From assembly GCA_945870085.1 (NCBI GenBank), contig CAMBQX010000066.1, positions 1-8,886 of the forward strand: a stretch of 8,886 nt of DNA, read 5' to 3'. The DNA is from Bifidobacterium breve (GTDB lineage Bacteria; Actinomycetota; Actinomycetes; S36-B12). The position numbers and the translations under genes are program-made. Positions 1 through 6,122 of the stretch are shown here, in pieces; position 1 is the stretch's first letter, and every line of letters starts with the position of its first letter. Below the pieces are notes generated by a model. That model saw only the letters and a program-made list of their open reading frames with translations, had not been told where the DNA came from and did not search any database.

Positions 1-2015
1 GGGTGCAGATCCCAGGCCGAAGTACCGGCGTTAAATGCTAGGTCGAATAACGTGTTGATCTCCGCGACATGCCCTAGGTCGCGCAACTGAACCAACGCCT
101 CTACCCGGCGATCAAGGTTTCGGTGCATCATGTCAGCCGAACCGATCCAAAGTTCAGGTAGTCCGCCATTGTCGAACCCGTAGCAGCGTGAGTGCTCTAG
201 GAATCGACCGAGGATACTGATCACTCGGATATTCTCACTTAGCCCGGGTACTCCAGGTCGCAACGAGCAGATGCCTCGCACCCAAACTTCAATGGGCACC
301 CCTGCCCCCGATGCTCGGTATAGCGCATCAACCACTCGCTCATCGACAAGCGCATTTACCTTGAATCTAATACGTGCAGAGCGTCCTTGAGCATGGTGTT
401 CGATTTCGCGGTCAATGCGATCCAGTAATCCCGAACGCACGGAGTGGGGCGCGACAAGTAAACGGTCATACTGGGTGTTCATTGAATAACCGGACAACAC
501 ATTGAAAAGGTTTGCTACATCGTCGCCAACGGTAGTGCTGCAAGTTAGTAAGCCAAAATCCTCATACAGTCGCGCCGTCTTCGGATGGTAATTTCCGGTG
601 CCGATATGGCAGTAGCGACGCAATTGATCACCGTCATTTCGAACCACCATTGATAATTTACTGTGGGTCTTCAGGCCTACGAGCCCATAAACGACATGTA
701 CTCCAGCTTCTTCAAGCTTGCGGCTCCACGCGATGTTATTTTCTTCATCGAAGCGAGCCTTGATTTCGACGATGGCAAGAACTTGCTTGCCCTCCTGGGC
801 GGCGGTGATCAACGCGTCAACGATTGGTGAGTCACCGCTGGTGCGATAGAGAGTCTGCTTGATGGCAAGGACGTTCGGATCAATCGCTGCTTGTTCAAGA
901 AATAGTTGCACGCTCGTCGAAAATGAGTCATATGGGTGATGAAGCAAAATATCGCGTTCGCGAATACAGGCCAAGACATCGGGCGCGGATGAAGATTCAA
1001 CATCAGCGAGTTGGCGTGAGGTCTTCGAAACATATTTGCGGAGCTTCAGGTCGTCGCGATCAAGTGAGTACAGATCCCAAAGGCCGGTTAGGTCAAGTGG
1101 GCCAGGTATCCGGAACACTTCATGTTCGTTGACATCGAGTTCGCTCATCAGCAATTCAAGGACGTGTGGGTCCATCGACTGTTCGACCTCTAGGCGCACC
1201 GGTGGGCCAAATCTGCGACGCATGAGTTCGCGTTCAAGTGCGAGCAGCAGGTTTTCGGCGTCATCCTCTTCTACTTCAACATCCTCATTTCGGGTGACAC
1301 GAAAAGAGTGATTTTGCAAAATCTGCATACCGGGGAAGAGATCGTCAAGGTGTGCACCCATGACATCTTCAAGGGGAACAAATCGTTGTGGTGCGACTTT
1401 CACGAACCGCGGCAATGAAGGCGGTACTTTCACGCGGGCGAACAACTCGGTGCCACTGACAGGATTACGCACCACTACCGCCAGGTTCAACGAGAGACCG
1501 CTGATATAAGGGAATGGATGTGAAGGGTCCACAGCAAGTGGCGTGAGTACCGGGAATACCTGCGCATCAAAGAATCGATTCATGTCAGCGCGTTCGTTTT
1601 CGGTTAGGTCTTGCCAATGAAGCAACTCGATGCCGGCGGCTAAAAGGCCTGGTAATACATCTGAGTGAAAGACTTGAGCTTGCTCGCGCTGCATCGCGTG
1701 GGCGCGTTCCCAAATATTTTCCAAAACTTCACGCGGGGTGCGGCCATTTGCGGCCCTAACCGCGATGCCGGTAGCAATGCGCCGCTTGAGCCCTGCGACC
1801 CGAACCATGAAGAACTCATCTAAATTACTGGCAAAAATGGCGAGGAATTTAGCGCGCTCCAAGACTGGGAGCCGGTCGTCCTCGGATAACTCCAGCACCC
1901 GCTGGTTGAAGGCGAGCCAGGACAACTCGCGGTCGAGGAAGCGGTCAACACTGGTTGTTGGGTCCGAGCCAGCCTCAGAGCCGTGATTAGCGAGGATTTC
2001 CGGGCTGGATGTCAT
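1..2015 (-). CDS. ppk1: Polyphosphate kinase 1 (PPK1), C-terminus cut by window edge
   Basis: PPK1 reversibly transfers the ATP gamma-phosphate onto long-chain polyphosphate. The minus strand is open from an ATG at 2013-2015 to the left edge, giving 671 codons, so only a short C-terminal piece is missing relative to the usual length of roughly 690-740. I read RELSWLAFNQRVL near residues 29-41 and SNLDEFFMVRVAGLKRR from about residue 63, the N-terminal ATP-contact region (Asn64). The two phospholipase D-like catalytic histidines are His451 in GLKTHSKL and His608 in GRFLEHSR. Their spacing of 157 residues equals that of E. coli His435 and His592. GSADMMHRNLDRRVEAL follows. The frame is unbroken between these landmarks. 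The gene lies 33 bases downstream of mshD on the same strand, so co-transcription is likely. No strong Shine-Dalgarno is visible before the ATG. Confidence 0.97.
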   Translation of the reverse strand, partial: MTSSPEILANHGSEAGSDPTTSVDRFLDRELSWLAFNQRVLELSEDDRLPVLERAKFLAIFASNLDEFFMVRVAGLKRRIATGIAVRAANGRTPREVLENIWERAHAMQREQAQVFHSDVLPGLLAAGIELLHWQDLTENERADMNRFFDAQVFPVLTPLAVDPSHPFPYISGLSLNLAVVVRNPVSGTELFARVKVPPSLPRFVKVAPQRFVPLEDVMGAHLDDLFPGMQILQNHSFRVTRNEDVEVEEDDAENLLLALERELMRRRFGPPVRLEVEQSMDPHVLELLMSELDVNEHEVFRIPGPLDLTGLWDLYSLDRDDLKLRKYVSKTSRQLADVESSSAPDVLACIRERDILLHHPYDSFSTSVQLFLEQAAIDPNVLAIKQTLYRTSGDSPIVDALITAAQEGKQVLAIVEIKARFDEENNIAWSRKLEEAGVHVVYGLVGLKTHSKLSMVVRNDGDQLRRYCHIGTGNYHPKTARLYEDFGLLTCSTTVGDDVANLFNVLSGYSMNTQYDRLLVAPHSVRSGLLDRIDREIEHHAQGRSARIRFKVNALVDERVVDALYRASGAGVPIEVWVRGICSLRPGVPGLSENIRVISILGRFLEHSRCYGFDNGGLPELWIGSADMMHRNLDRRVEALVQLRDLGHVAEINTLFDLAFNAGTSAWDLH

Positions 2016-2048
2016 GCCTAGATCGTCGCATAGTCAGGTGAACAGTTC

Positions 2049-3014
2049 CTATCGAGTATCCCGCTGGTACAGCACATCGGTGTCCCAGCGGGTGAACCCC
2101 AGGCTGGAATAGAGGTTTAGGGCCGGGCTATTGGTGGCATCGACGTAAAGCATGGCTTGGCTTAAGCCCAGATCGCGAAGGTGCTGCAGGCCGATTACGG
2201 TGATAGCCCGACCTAAGCCGGTGCCTTGCCAGTTCGGGTCGACGCCAACCACGTACACCTCACCGAGTGCTTCGTGTGCATGAGCTTCTGGTGCGTGATC
2301 TTTCGGTGCATGGGCTGCGTGCCCGGTTGCCCCATGAACTTTCGTCCAGTGAAACCCCGCGATGTCGCCGGTGTCATCTGAGATGGCAAGGATGAACCCG
2401 TCGGTTGAAAACCATGGTTCACCCATCCGGCTTTCAAGATCAGCAACGAGCCACCCACCTTGCTCGGGGTGGTTGGCAAAGGCGCGGCTGTTTATTTCGA
2501 GCCAACCCTGAGCATCGAGGTCGGGGCTGAAAGTGCGAAGGCTAATGCCTGGCGGCAACACGGGCGGGCTAAGTGGTGTGCGCAGGGACCGACGCATCTG
2601 CCAGAGTACGCGAGTGTTGATGAAGTTCATTGAACGCGCAAGTTCAATCGCCGCTAACTGTTCGCCATGTGCCCACAAGCGAAGCTTCTTATCGGGCACA
2701 GTACTAAGCATTGACTCGACGAGTTCACGTCCAACTCCGATACGTCGGTGAGCTGGATGTACGGCTAGTTCGGCACTTGGCCCAGCAACACCGTCGGTTG
2801 CATCTAGATGTGCGTATCCAACTAATACCCCACCCTGGCGCATCAAGAAGTGCTGATCGTGATTGTCGCCGCCATGGCTTACGTGAAGCCACACATGTTC
2901 CGAAAGTGGATGCAGGCCGTCAGCCTGCAGAACAACGGCAACTAGCTCTCTAATTTCCGCGACGTCAGCATCGGTCAGATGTGAAGTGACGGATAATTGA
3001 TTAGACGGGTTCAC
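2049..3014 (-). CDS. mshD: Mycothiol synthase MshD (double GNAT acetyltransferase)
   Basis: MshD acetylates the cysteine amine of Cys-GlcN-Ins with acetyl-CoA, the last step of mycothiol synthesis in the cytoplasm. The 321 residues hold two GNAT domains. The N-terminal one (about 10-145) has a degenerate acetyl-CoA loop at VHPAHRRIGVG (85-95). The C-terminal one (about 155-318) has VDPNWQGTGLG (258-268). NSRAFANHPEQGG (175-187) and GFHWTKVH (220-227) are segments I associate with MshD rather than generic GNATs. The GTG start at 3012-3014 is 9 bases after the glnR stop, and the ribosome binding site is weak, so coupling to glnR is plausible. A His-rich insert at residues 227-249 separates FHWTKVH from GEVYVVGVDP and is listed separately. 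A glnR-mshD pair is also known in mycobacteria (Rv0818-Rv0819), which supports the call. Confidence 0.93.
   Translation of the reverse strand: MNPSNQLSVTSHLTDADVAEIRELVAVVLQADGLHPLSEHVWLHVSHGGDNHDQHFLMRQGGVLVGYAHLDATDGVAGPSAELAVHPAHRRIGVGRELVESMLSTVPDKKLRLWAHGEQLAAIELARSMNFINTRVLWQMRRSLRTPLSPPVLPPGISLRTFSPDLDAQGWLEINSRAFANHPEQGGWLVADLESRMGEPWFSTDGFILAISDDTGDIAGFHWTKVHGATGHAAHAPKDHAPEAHAHEALGEVYVVGVDPNWQGTGLGRAITVIGLQHLRDLGLSQAMLYVDATNSPALNLYSSLGFTRWDTDVLYQRDTR
2268..2312 (-). repeat. Three tandem His-containing pentapeptide repeats inside mshD
   Basis: Residues 235-249 of MshD read HAPKD, HAPEA, HAHEA, three 5-residue units encoded by three degenerate 15-base units. Upstream residues add His227 and His232, giving six histidines between residues 227 and 247. 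The insert lies in the C-terminal, catalytic GNAT domain just before the strand carrying GEVYVVGVDP. It is probably a surface loop. Replication slippage is a likely origin. Metal binding is possible but only inferred. Confidence 0.8.
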
Positions 3015-3023
3015 TCACTCGGC

Positions 3024-3761
3024 TCACGAATGGGCTGAACTGAGATCAACCGAGGAGTCCAAAGTGGCGAGGGTTGAGTCGGTGGTACGTTGTGGCACGA
3101 ATCGGTAGCCAACATTTCGTACGGTACCGATGAGTGCCTCATCTTCAACACCGAGTTTTGCGCGAAGACGACGCACGTGTACATCAACGGTGCGCGTGCC
3201 ACCGAAATAGTCGTAGCCCCAGACTTCTTGCAAGAGCAGTGCACGGGTGAATACGCGACCAGCGTGTTGGGCCAAGTACTTTAAGAGTTCAAATTCTTTA
3301 AATGTGAGATCGAGAGTGCGCCCACGCAGTTTGGCTGTATAGGTTGCCTCATCGATCATGAGTTCGCCGCTGCGGATTTCTTCGGGCTCACCAGCGGGCA
3401 CGCCCTTGACTTCTTGGACCCGAGATATTGCCAGACGCAGGCGGGCTTCAAGTTCAGCGGGTGAAGTGCTGTCGACGAGTACTTCGTCCATGCCCCAGTC
3501 CCACTGAATCGCCGATAGCCCGCCCTCGGTGGTTACCAAGATCACGGGTACGCCGACTCCGGTCTGACGGATAAGGCGGGTGAGCCCTCGGACGGCCGGA
3601 AGGTCACGCCGGCCATCAATTATCAGGACATCGCAATCGGGTGCGGACAGCAAAGCAGTGGGCTCGGCCGGCAAGGTGCGCACATGGTGGGCGAGCAGGC
3701 TGAGGGCAGGCAGCACCTCAGAAGATGGCTCCATAGCTCTGGTTAGCAGGACCAAGCGCAT
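3024..3761 (-). CDS. glnR: GlnR-type OmpR-family orphan response regulator
   Basis: In actinobacteria GlnR is a global transcription regulator of nitrogen assimilation that acts as a dimer, apparently without canonical phosphorylation. The 245 residues have a receiver-like domain (about 1-115) and a winged-helix OmpR/PhoB DNA-binding domain (about 128-222). The receiver keeps an aspartate in LIIDGRRDLP (Asp49, matching the known GlnR Asp50) but has TRA (7-9) where typical receivers have an acidic pair. The C-terminal part contains DLTFKEFELLKYLAQH (151-166), WGYDYFGGTRTVDVH (181-195) and GTVRNVGYRF (212-221). These are nearly identical to what I remember of Streptomyces GlnR. The start is an ATG with an AAGGTG ribosome site 5 bases upstream (3767-3772 on the minus strand). 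No sensor kinase gene is adjacent. It heads the glnR-mshD-ppk1 run. Confidence 0.93.
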   Translation of the reverse strand: MRLVLLTRAMEPSSEVLPALSLLAHHVRTLPAEPTALLSAPDCDVLIIDGRRDLPAVRGLTRLIRQTGVGVPVILVTTEGGLSAIQWDWGMDEVLVDSTSPAELEARLRLAISRVQEVKGVPAGEPEEIRSGELMIDEATYTAKLRGRTLDLTFKEFELLKYLAQHAGRVFTRALLLQEVWGYDYFGGTRTVDVHVRRLRAKLGVEDEALIGTVRNVGYRFVPQRTTDSTLATLDSSVDLSSAHS

Positions 3762-3793
3762 AAGTGCACCTTACCGTCAGGGAGAATGACTAG
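3762..3793. promoter_or_regulatory. 32-base divergent gap between glnR and hydrolase gene
   Basis: This short gap holds both translation starts' ribosome binding sites: AAGGTG for glnR (minus, 3767-3772) and AGGGAG for the hydrolase (plus, 3779-3784, 9 bases before the GTG). There is no room for two separate promoters. At least one promoter must therefore lie inside the opposite gene, or both must overlap. I found no convincing GlnR box here. Confidence 0.55.
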
Positions 3794-4603
3794 GTGATCG
3801 CGGACCAGCAGGCAACCTTGTTCGCGGCCGATGGCGTGCGCATTAGCGCCTCCCATTTCGCTGCATCAGATAACAATGCGGCACGCGCTTTCGTGGTGGT
3901 GCATGGGTTCACGGGTGGGTGGCGCCAGAAACGGGTCCAAAAAGTTGTGATTCGGTTGCGCGAGTTCGGTGGAGTTGTTGCCCTCGACATGCGCGGTCAT
4001 GGAAGATCAGGTGGCACTTCGACTTTGGGCATGGATGAAGTTCATGATGTAGCAGCAGCGGTTAGCTGGGCTCGGGATCTTGGGTATCAGCGCGTAGTTT
4101 CCGTTGGCTTTTCGATGGGGGGGTCGGTGGTAGTGCGTGAAGCTGCATTACACCGCGAGTCCAACGCCAATGTTGATGCGGTGGTGAGCGTGAGCGGCAC
4201 CGCGTTCTGGTATTACCGCGGCACTCCAGTTATGCGGCTTGTACATCGAATGGTGGGATCAAAATCTGGTCGAGCCGCAATGCGCGCCCAGGGTGTTCGC
4301 ATAGGTTCGGCGCCGTGGCCGACACCTGCGCCCATTGCTCCTGTTGAAGCCGCAGCTAGGTTGGGTAAAATTCCATTGCTGGTGGTTCATGGCACCGTCG
4401 ATCGCTACTTCCCGGTTGAGCACGCGCATGCACTTTATCGCGCTGCCCTATCAGGTGGCAGCACCCAATCTGAGGAATGGATCATTGACGGATTTGGTCA
4501 CGCTGAATTGGCAATAACTCTTCAGACGATTGACGAGATAGGGCAATGGGCCGTTAAACATTGCCAAGGGGAGCATCATCAGCTGAGAGTTGACTCATTA
4601 TGA
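3794..4603 (+). CDS. Alpha/beta hydrolase, substrate unknown
   Basis: A 269-residue cytoplasmic alpha/beta-hydrolase fold protein with no signal peptide or membrane span. HGFTGGW (37-43) is the oxyanion-loop region. The nucleophile elbow is VGFSMGG with Ser107. The acid is Asp203 in VVHGTVDRYFP, and the base is His236 in GFGHAE, so the triad is complete. The substrate is not evident; esterase or lipase-like activity on a small ester is most likely. The GTG start is set by AGGGAG at 3779-3784. Its TGA overlaps the ATG of the thioredoxin gene (ATGA at 4600-4603), which implies translational coupling. I recall similar hydrolases next to glnR in other actinobacteria, with less than full certainty. 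Confidence 0.88.
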   Translation: MIADQQATLFAADGVRISASHFAASDNNAARAFVVVHGFTGGWRQKRVQKVVIRLREFGGVVALDMRGHGRSGGTSTLGMDEVHDVAAAVSWARDLGYQRVVSVGFSMGGSVVVREAALHRESNANVDAVVSVSGTAFWYYRGTPVMRLVHRMVGSKSGRAAMRAQGVRIGSAPWPTPAPIAPVEAAARLGKIPLLVVHGTVDRYFPVEHAHALYRAALSGGSTQSEEWIIDGFGHAELAITLQTIDEIGQWAVKHCQGEHHQLRVDSL

Positions 4604-5034
4604 CGGGCTTGTACCTTGTTCTTGCCATTCTTATTTTGGCTACTGCCTTTGGGCTTTGGTATCGCGCAAATAATGGACGTATGCGAACGACCGATATGCA
4701 TACTGCGGGGGCTGATGAGCACGGCGGTGAAACGTTAGATGCGCAAACGATCGGGGTGGCCTTGGGCACTCGTGCCACACTCGTGCAGTTCTCATCCGCT
4801 TTTTGCCAGCCCTGTCGAGCCACGAGACAAATTCTCGGGGAAGTTAGCGGCATGGTCGAGGGAGTTGCGCATGTCGATATTGATGCGGAAGCAAACCTTG
4901 AACTGGTTCGGGCACTCGATATTAGGCGCACACCAACCGTGTTGGTGCTGGATAGTGCGGGGCGCATCCGCAAGCGCGCTAGTGGATTACCGAGAAAAGC
5001 TGATGTAATTGCGGCTCTAGGCGATCTCGATTAG
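4600..5034 (+). CDS. Membrane-anchored thioredoxin-like protein, CQPC active site
   Basis: A 144-residue thioredoxin-fold protein. A single hydrophobic segment (about 3-20) is followed by Arg22, then a polar linker (about 22-50), so the thioredoxin domain (about 50-144) is probably tethered to the membrane. The redox motif is CQPC (Cys69, Cys72) in FSSAFCQPCRA, with Gln-Pro instead of the classic Gly-Pro. The cis-proline loop is RRTPTVLVLD with Pro112. It probably exchanges disulfides with a membrane or envelope partner; the adjacent DUF4395 protein is the obvious candidate. It corresponds in context to mycobacterial thiX (Rv0816c). The ATG overlaps the hydrolase stop, and GAGAG at 4585-4589 is a weak ribosome site. 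Which side of the membrane the domain faces cannot be decided from sequence alone. Confidence 0.9.
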   Translation: MTGLYLVLAILILATAFGLWYRANNGRMRTTDMHTAGADEHGGETLDAQTIGVALGTRATLVQFSSAFCQPCRATRQILGEVSGMVEGVAHVDIDAEANLELVRALDIRRTPTVLVLDSAGRIRKRASGLPRKADVIAALGDLD

Positions 5035-5035
5035 T

Positions 5036-5052
5036 CTGCAAAAGATTTGCAA
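5036..5052. promoter_or_regulatory. Candidate Nur (Ni-responsive Fur family) operator
   Basis: Positions 5037-5051 read TGCAA, five bases (AAGAT), then TTGCA, a perfect dyad with an extra A at 5052. I recall the Streptomyces Nur consensus as TGCAA-N5-TTGCA (long form tTGCaa-N5-ttGCAA); the only mismatch to the long form is C at 5036. The site starts 2 bases after the thioredoxin stop and overlaps the TTGCAA proposed as the -35 box of the DUF4395 gene. A Nur-like gene lies in the same window at 6661. With ten fixed bases, chance occurrence in a window this size is about 1 in 100, assuming equal base frequencies. Confidence 0.55.
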
Positions 5053-5076
5053 TTAGGCCTAAGTCCCTAATAATAA
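5047..5076 (+). promoter_or_regulatory. Putative promoter of the DUF4395 gene
   Basis: TTGCAA (5047-5052) as -35 and TAATAA (5071-5076) as -10 are separated by 18 bases; an alternative -10 at 5068-5073 gives 15. The AT-rich TAATAATAA run stands out locally. The -35 lies inside the candidate Nur dyad, the usual geometry for repression. Transcription would start about 35 bases before the ATG at 5119. Confidence 0.4.
5053..5062. repeat. Short palindrome TTAGGCCTAA in promoter spacer
   Basis: A perfect 10-base palindrome directly abutting the Nur-like dyad and lying in the spacer of the proposed promoter. It has no loop and no following T-run, so it is not an intrinsic terminator. It could be an operator for a second dimeric regulator or chance. 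Confidence 0.35.
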
Positions 5077-5118
5077 AGGCAGGTTTGTGCCCACCAAATC
5101 GGCCCATATCTTAAGTGC

Positions 5119-5610
5119 ATGACGATTTCAACCGGCGCAAACGCAGGCCTAACCTCAGCAACTGAATCCGGGCCTTGCACGCGGGTCAGCATTGATCCGC
5201 GTGGTCCCAGATTCGGTGGAGCTATCACAACTGTGGTGCTGGCCATCGCGCTAATTACCATGGGTACCGCATTTGGTACGGCAGTTATCGCCTGGCAGAC
5301 GATTGTTTTTGCCTTGGGGGCCTTCATCGGATTACGTGCGCAGCCTTATGGCTGGCTATTTCGAACTTTCATTCAGCCACGGCTTCCCGCCCCGGCTGAG
5401 TTAGAAGATTCAGCACCACCTCGGTTTGCTCAGCTGGTCGGTTTTGGGTTCTTGGCCATGGCGCTAGTCGCGGCTTTACTCGGTGGCACTTTGGTCTCGA
5501 CTATTGCGGTGGCGTTCGCGCTCGTTGCGGCTTTCCTAAATGCTGCGTTCAATTTCTGCCTGGGCTGCGAGGTTTTCATTCTCGGCAAGCGCTTAACACG
5601 GTCAAACTGA
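5119..5610 (+). CDS. DUF4395 family integral membrane protein
   Basis: A 163-residue membrane protein recognised by IDPRGPRFGG near residue 25 and by the C-terminal NFCLGCEVF, both hallmarks of DUF4395. Function is unknown. Hydrophobic segments lie at about 35-53, 57-75, 103-121 and 124-146, suggesting two helical hairpins. Cys147 and Cys150 form a CLGC pair at the end of the last helix, a natural redox or metal site; Cys20 lies in the N-terminal tail. It follows the membrane-anchored thioredoxin by 84 bases, so a thiol-exchange partnership is a reasonable inference. The gap carries its own putative promoter and a candidate Nur operator. The ribosome site before the ATG is weak. The TGA at 5608-5610 is one base from the convergent DsrE gene. 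Confidence 0.88.
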   Translation: MTISTGANAGLTSATESGPCTRVSIDPRGPRFGGAITTVVLAIALITMGTAFGTAVIAWQTIVFALGAFIGLRAQPYGWLFRTFIQPRLPAPAELEDSAPPRFAQLVGFGFLAMALVAALLGGTLVSTIAVAFALVAAFLNAAFNFCLGCEVFILGKRLTRSN

Positions 5611-5611
5611 A

Positions 5612-5986
5612 TCAATAAGTTAGTGCCTGCACGCCGGGTTGGATAGCTTCCTCGACAAAGACTGCGGCACCGGCAATTCGGATACCGGGTATTAGGTCTT
5701 CTGGGCCAATCCCACGACGTTGTGCGCATTGGGTGCAAACGGTGACGGATCCGGCGGCCAAAATCCCGGACAGCAGATCTGCCAGCGGAGCCGCATGCTC
5801 GAGGACAAACTCTTCGGCACGCCCCGGTAGTGCGAACCAAGCGGCTTCACCCGTTAGCCAAAGTGAGACGCCGACGCCAGAGGCGGCAGCCACTGCGGCC
5901 ACGGTAAAGCCTTGTGAACAGCGTTCTGGAGCATCGGCACCGACCATTACTTTGATTAGCAATTGACGCGACTTGGATTCACTCAT
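5612..5986 (-). CDS. DsrE-family sulfur-relay-like protein
   Basis: A 124-residue soluble protein of the DsrE/DsrF fold. Recognisable stretches are VMVGADAPERCSQGF (Cys23), SLWLTGEAAWFALPG and VCTQCAQRRG (Cys84, Cys87). DsrE-fold proteins often carry persulfide sulfur on a cysteine or serve peroxide or thiol chemistry. Here CTQC and Cys23 are the candidate reactive residues, and the substrate is unknown. I chose the ATG at 5984-5986 because the homologous part begins right after it (SESKSRQLLIKV); an upstream start at 6046 would add a poorly conserved tail running through the neighbouring plus-strand small gene. It is convergent with DUF4395 and divergent from the 37-residue gene, with about 19 bases between their starts. 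Confidence 0.87.
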   Translation of the reverse strand: MSESKSRQLLIKVMVGADAPERCSQGFTVAAVAAASGVGVSLWLTGEAAWFALPGRAEEFVLEHAAPLADLLSGILAAGSVTVCTQCAQRRGIGPEDLIPGIRIAGAAVFVEEAIQPGVQALTY

Positions 5987-5992
5987 GGGTAG

Positions 5993-5998
5993 TAGGCT
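5993..5998 (+). promoter_or_regulatory. Possible -10 box for a leaderless transcript
   Basis: TAGGCT fits the actinobacterial -10 pattern TANNNT and ends 7 bases before the GTG at 6006. Transcription starting at that GTG would give a leaderless mRNA for the 6006-8084 operon. No good -35 is visible at the usual distance. AGTAGG at 5991-5996 could instead be a ribosome site. Confidence 0.25.
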
Positions 5999-6005
5999 GC
6001 CGTAT

Positions 6006-6119
6006 GTGCTTGACGCCATTTCCGCCGCCCTGCTCATTGCGGCCACCTTGCTACTTGCCGGTGGTTCTTGCTTCCTCGTCTACCGCCTGGTAAACGGGCC
6101 CGTGACGGGCGGCGAGTAA
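6006..6119 (+). CDS. 37-residue single-span membrane microprotein
   Basis: A GTG-started frame ending with TAA at 6117-6119. It encodes a short head (MLDAIS), a hydrophobic helix of about 20 residues (about 7-26, AALLIAATLLLAGG then CFLVY), and a tail RLVNGPVTGGE. Helix then Arg-Leu-Val-x-Gly-Pro resembles the start of MrpF/MnhF antiporter subunits, but the protein stops where those continue, so homology is uncertain. Support for it being real: the hydrophobic pattern is coherent, it fills an otherwise empty gap, and its stop is 3 bases before the nitrobindin GTG. An in-frame ATG at 5985 would add seven residues and overlap the DsrE start. The orientation (positive tail after the helix) suggests the C-terminus inside. 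Function unknown. Confidence 0.55.
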   Translation: MLDAISAALLIAATLLLAGGSCFLVYRLVNGPVTGGE

Positions 6120-6122
6120 CCC

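Noticed and set aside
1036..1311. 91-residue Ser/Arg-rich plus-strand frame
   Set aside because: It is antisense to the well-supported ppk1 frame and has a low-complexity composition typical of a shadow frame.
3762..3793. GlnR self-regulation box
   Set aside because: I could not find paired GTnAC/GAAAC-like half-sites at proper spacing in the gap.
5037..5062. Intrinsic terminator after the thioredoxin gene
   Set aside because: The dyads have loops of three bases or none, the first stem is AT-rich, and no T-run follows. They fit operators better.
5987..6046. N-terminal extension of the DsrE protein starting at 6046
   Set aside because: The added 20 residues look unlike the family and would run through the opposite-strand microprotein gene. 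Family similarity begins right after the ATG at 5986.
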